Of a stretch of 43,158 bases of DNA, positions 40,439-43,158 are shown in pieces. Location of the stretch: positions 1 through 43,158 of the forward strand of contig CAMJHM010000015.1 in the NCBI GenBank assembly GCA_946405515.1. Direction: 5' to 3'. The DNA comes from an uncultured Fibrobacter sp. (lineage in GTDB: Bacteria > Fibrobacterota > Fibrobacteria > Fibrobacterales > Fibrobacteraceae). Below the pieces are notes generated by a model. It did not search any database. It saw nothing but the letters and a program-made list of their open reading frames with translations, and was not told the DNA's origin. The position numbers and the translations under genes were made by a program. The stretch's first letter is position 1, and each line of letters starts with the position of its first letter.

Positions 40439-41260
40439 TTACGGCAAGCCCACGTGGCGCTGTTTCTGCTTCTTCACCTTGGGGCCCTTATCGGACGCTT
40501 CAGGTTCAGCCGCAGCCATCTCGGCCCTGAGAATTTCCAGCGAAACTCGGGCAGCTTCCTGCTCGGCCTTCTTCTTGTTCGGACCGGTCCCCCGACCGTA
40601 GACCTTCCCGTTCACGGAGACCTCGGCAGTGAATGACTTCTGGTGTTCCGGACCGTCTTCGGCCACAATCGCGTACTCTGGGGACATGTGCAGCTTGGAG
40701 CCCTGCGTGAGTTCCAGCAGCTCGCTCTTGTAGTTCACGAAGTCCTCGGCCACGATGATTTCTTGCACTCGCGGGAAATGGAAACGGTTGAGGATGGCGC
40801 GGACCTCTTCGAGCCCGCCGTCCAGGTACACCGCCCCGAGCACCGCCTCGTAGGCGTCGGCGAGGATGGTTTCCTTGCCCCGACCGCCCATCTTGGCCTC
40901 GGACTTGCCAATCTTGATGTAGTCGCCCAGGTTCCACTCCTTGGAGGACTGGGCGCAGGCATGGCCGGAGACCACGGCGCTCTTGCGCTTGGAAAGGTTG
41001 CCTTCGGAATCGTCGGGGTACGTCTTGTACAGGTACTCCGTGGTCAGCATGTTGAGCACGGAATCACCCAGGAACTCCAGACGTTCGTTGTTGTTTGTGT
41101 ACGGGAGGTCCTTGCCGGACAGGAAAGACCGATGCACCAAGGCATGGGCCAGCAGTTCCGGATCGCGGAACCTATACCCGAGCTTCGCCTCAAGCCCGTC
41201 ACCGGACTTCTGGCGAAACCAGAGTTTTAGCACTTTGTGGAGGAGAGTATTCTTTTCCAT
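40439..41260 (-). CDS. rnc: Ribonuclease III
   Basis: 273 residues. It cuts double-stranded RNA in rRNA and mRNA processing. The catalytic signature NERLEFLGDSVL (about residues 57-68) is perfect, and the second acidic site DAYEAVLGAVYLDGG is in place. The double-stranded RNA-binding domain is at about 170-245 (YKSELLELTQGSKLHMSPEY ... GRGTGPNKKKAEQEAARVSLE). A short Lys-rich tail follows. It sits downstream of acpP, the order seen in many bacteria, but a terminator and a 110-bp repeat element lie between, so it may have its own promoter. The upstream DNA has TAGGGGT-type heptads right before the start. Confidence 0.97.
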   Translation of the reverse strand: MEKNTLLHKVLKLWFRQKSGDGLEAKLGYRFRDPELLAHALVHRSFLSGKDLPYTNNNERLEFLGDSVLNMLTTEYLYKTYPDDSEGNLSKRKSAVVSGHACAQSSKEWNLGDYIKIGKSEAKMGGRGKETILADAYEAVLGAVYLDGGLEEVRAILNRFHFPRVQEIIVAEDFVNYKSELLELTQGSKLHMSPEYAIVAEDGPEHQKSFTAEVSVNGKVYGRGTGPNKKKAEQEAARVSLEILRAEMAAAEPEASDKGPKVKKQKQRHVGLP

Positions 41261-41267
41261 ATTTAAT

Positions 41268-41404
41268 AGGGGTTAGGGGCTAGGGGGGTATTAGACGAGA
41301 GACGAGAGACGAGAGACGAGAGATTATTTAGTTCATTCCGTGCGAAGCACCATTATTCATCTTTCGTCTTTCGTCTGTAGGGCGAAGCCCGTTCTTTCGT
41401 CTAA
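41268..41404. repeat. Composite element E5 between acpP and rnc
   Basis: TAGGGG-type heptads, four exact GACGAGA units (41294-41321), hairpin GTGC-GAA-GCAC (41340-41350), two TTTCGTC (41362-41375), hairpin GGGC-GAA-GCCC (41380-41390), and TTTCGTC (41395-41401). The outer arms can pair. It is homologous to the element at 42530-42634. Confidence 0.93.
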
Positions 41405-41436
41405 TAAGAAAGGGCAGCCTCGTTCGGGCCGCCCTG
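41403..41436 (-). terminator. Probable terminator of acpP
   Basis: Stem GGGCGGCC/GGCTGCCC (one mismatch) with a 7-nt loop, followed on the minus strand by TTTCTTATT. The T-run is weak, so partial read-through to rnc is possible. Confidence 0.7.
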
Positions 41437-41464
41437 TCCAGTTGCTTTTCCGATGAGAACCGAA

Positions 41465-41707
41465 TTAAGCCTTCTTGGATTCGATGAAGGCGACCACGTC
41501 GGCAACCTTCTGGAACTTTTCGGCATCGGAATCGAGGATTTCGACTTCGAATTCGTCTTCGAGAGCCATAACCAGTTCAACGCGATCGAGAGAGTCCGCA
41601 CCCAGGTCGTTGCCGAATTCGGATTCCATCTTCACGTCTTCGGCCTTGACTTCGAGCTTGGCGACGATGACGTCGGTAATCTTCTTGAAAATTTCTTCTT
41701 GTGTCAT
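41465..41707 (-). CDS. acpP: Acyl carrier protein
   Basis: 80 residues, the standard length. It carries growing fatty-acyl chains on a phosphopantetheine arm. The attachment motif GADSLDRVEL has the modified serine at residue 39. The protein is acidic and helical as usual. GGAG lies 7 nt before the ATG. It follows fabG by 47 bp on the same strand. Confidence 0.98.
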   Translation of the reverse strand: MTQEEIFKKITDVIVAKLEVKAEDVKMESEFGNDLGADSLDRVELVMALEDEFEVEILDSDAEKFQKVADVVAFIESKKA

Positions 41708-41754
41708 TGTTAACTCCGTTTGGATTGTTTGATGTTAAATTTAATAAAAAATGG

Positions 41755-42495
41755 CTAGGCGTTCAACCCACCATCTACACCCAGAATCTGGCCAGTGATG
41801 TAGCAGGCGTCATCGGAAGCCAAAAAAGCGACCGCATTGGCCACATCTTCGGGTTTTCCGATACGTCCGAGGGGGATTTGGGCTGCATATTTTTCCTTGG
41901 TGGCGTCGTCCATGGCGGCGGTCATGTCGGTCCCGATGAAACCGGGAGCGATGGCGTTGACCGTAATGCCGCGAGAGGCGAATTCCCTCGCGTTGGAGCG
42001 GGTCATGCCGATGATGCCGGCCTTGGCAGCGGCGTAGTTGGCCTGTCCGGCCTGGCCACGCAGGGCGTTAATGCTTGAAATGTTGATAATGTGGCCGGTA
42101 CGCTTGCCCATCATGGTGCGGGCGACGGCACGGGTACACAGGAACACGGAACGCAGATTGGTCGCAATGACCGCGTCAAATTCTTCGTCCTTCATGCGCA
42201 TCAGGAGGCCGTCACGGGTGATTCCGGCATTGTTGACCAGGATGTCAACCGTGCCCATGTCGGCGATAATCTGCTTGAACACATTCTGGACAGTCTCGGA
42301 GTCGGCCACGTTGCATGCGTAGCTCTTGACCTGCACCCCAAGTTCGGCGGAAAGTTTGGCCGCCAGTTCTTCCTTGACCGAGGTGGAAAGGATGGCGACG
42401 TCCGCACCTTCGCTAGCAAGCTTTGTAGCGATGGCGAGACCGATACCACGGGAAGCCCCCGTGACAATGGCTTTTTTACCTGTAAGTTTTCCCAT
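41755..42495 (-). CDS. fabG: 3-oxoacyl-[acyl-carrier-protein] reductase
   Basis: 246 residues. It reduces 3-ketoacyl-ACP with NADPH in the fatty-acid elongation cycle. The SDR cofactor motif is TGASRGIG (about residues 13-20), followed by NNAG, the catalytic Ser in INISSINALRG and Tyr/Lys in NYAAAKAG. The C-terminus CYITGQILGVDGGLNA is typical of FabG. AGGA precedes the ATG. It lies between fabD and acpP, the usual arrangement. Confidence 0.97.
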   Translation of the reverse strand: MGKLTGKKAIVTGASRGIGLAIATKLASEGADVAILSTSVKEELAAKLSAELGVQVKSYACNVADSETVQNVFKQIIADMGTVDILVNNAGITRDGLLMRMKDEEFDAVIATNLRSVFLCTRAVARTMMGKRTGHIINISSINALRGQAGQANYAAAKAGIIGMTRSNAREFASRGITVNAIAPGFIGTDMTAAMDDATKEKYAAQIPLGRIGKPEDVANAVAFLASDDACYITGQILGVDGGLNA

Positions 42496-42529
42496 AGTAG
42501 TTCCTGTGGTTGGTTGTTAATAGTTTTCA

Positions 42530-42634
42530 GACGAGAGACGAGAGACGAGAGATATTTTAATTAGTTCTGTGCGAAGCATCATATATATTCTTTCGTCTTT
42601 CGTCTGTAGCCGCGTAGCGGCGTTCTCTCGTCTA
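42530..42634. repeat. Composite element E6 between fabD and fabG
   Basis: Three GACGAGA (42530-42550), hairpin TGC-GAA-GCA (42570-42578), two TTTCGTC (42591-42604), hairpin GCCGC-GTA-GCGGC (42609-42621), TCTCGTC (42626-42632). The last unit shares a base with the fabD stop codon. Confidence 0.93.
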
Positions 42635-43158
42635 TAAAGCCTGGAATGCCTCGATGGTTTCCACCGGCGTGACCTTCACGTCGCGGCTGATCTTACGCAT
42701 CAGGCCCATGAGCACCTTGCCGGAGCCGACTTCCACGCCCTGCGTGACACCCAGGGACATGGCCTTGTTCATACAATCGTTCCAGCGGACCGGAGACACC
42801 AGTTGGCGCACCAGCAGGTCGGCAATTTCGCTACCCTTCGTGACCGGTTCGGCAATCACGTTCGCGATGACCGGCTTTTCGACGTCCTTGAAGGTCGTCT
42901 TGGCAATCGCTTCGGCGAGGCCGGCCTGGGCAAACTGCATCAGCGGGCTGTGGAAGGCGCCCGAAACGGCGAGCGGAATCGCCTTGATACCAGCGGCACC
43001 GCAGTTTTCCACGAGCTTGTTCACACCGGCGACCGCACCGGACACCACAATCTGGCCCGGGCAGTTGATGTTGGCCGGGACCACGACGCCTTCGGCCTTG
43101 ACCGCTTCGCAAAGTTCAAGAATCTTGGCTTCGTCCTGGCCCATGATGGCAGCCATCG
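42632..43158 (-). CDS. fabD: Malonyl-CoA:ACP transacylase, 5' part outside the window
   Basis: The last ~175 residues of FabD; the frame runs off the right edge, so the ATG at 43156 is an internal Met (the family has a GTMAAILG-like stretch here). The active-site serine (GHSLG) lies outside. Visible conserved parts are NCPGQIVVSGAV, the catalytic-His region VSGAFHSPLM, and the C-terminal EVGSGKVLMGLMRKI. It loads malonyl groups on AcpP. It starts the fabD-fabG-acpP order on the minus strand. The TAG stop is formed with the first base of a GACGAGA unit. Confidence 0.95.
   Translation of the reverse strand, partial: MAAIMGQDEAKILELCEAVKAEGVVVPANINCPGQIVVSGAVAGVNKLVENCGAAGIKAIPLAVSGAFHSPLMQFAQAGLAEAIAKTTFKDVEKPVIANVIAEPVTKGSEIADLLVRQLVSPVRWNDCMNKAMSLGVTQGVEVGSGKVLMGLMRKISRDVKVTPVETIEAFQAL

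Overview
The window looks like part of a Fibrobacter-type chromosome (Fibrobacterota). The reasons are large secreted proteins with serine-rich linkers and type IX-secretion-like C-terminal tails, weakly conserved ribosome binding sites, and an otherwise ordinary housekeeping gene set. The organism call is inference from gene content; no marker gene such as 16S rRNA is present. I support 29 protein genes (two cut by the window edges), one tRNA gene, several terminators and promoters, and an unusually rich set of intergenic repeats.

Left third (1-20,951): two overlapping outer-membrane/secreted proteins, a biotin-dependent carboxyltransferase subunit without a biotin domain, coaX and a UDP-glucuronate decarboxylase, an EamA permease convergent with an NhaC-type antiporter, nadC, a polyprenyl-phosphate sugar transferase, hom, a second sugar transferase fused to a GGDEF-like domain, truA coupled to a membrane-anchored helix-turn-helix protein, a degenerate GGDEF protein, a two-part radical SAM protein, a small outer-membrane barrel protein and a prepilin peptidase.

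Middle (21,000-40,258): a giant lipoprotein with tandem PKD/Ig-like repeats carrying a conserved cysteine pair, a DUF6941-like protein, a phosphopantetheinyl transferase divergent from a small lipoprotein (only 23 bp between start codons), repeat island A, tRNA-Val(GAC), an SLC13-type transporter, two tandem secreted proteins with paralogous C-terminal ~390 residues, repeat island B, and a family 5 solute-binding lipoprotein.

Right end (40,439-43,158): rnc, acpP, fabG and fabD (partial) in the classical fatty-acid order, all on the minus strand.

Three patterns cut across the genes. (1) At least eight genes have a TANNNT-like -10 hexamer followed by exactly 7 nt and the ATG, which points to leaderless mRNAs. 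(2) Intergenic regions carry heptanucleotide tandem repeats of several different sequences, always in 7-bp register and often starting at or inside a stop codon. (3) The same elements contain mini-hairpins with unrelated, self-complementary stems but a constant three-base GNA loop (GAA or GTA), including the GCGAAGC type. A 150-bp segment with four such hairpin modules occurs twice in inverted orientation about 10 kb apart with one mismatch. The repeat system is my best candidate for something undescribed; no transposase or relaxase gene is visible here to explain it.
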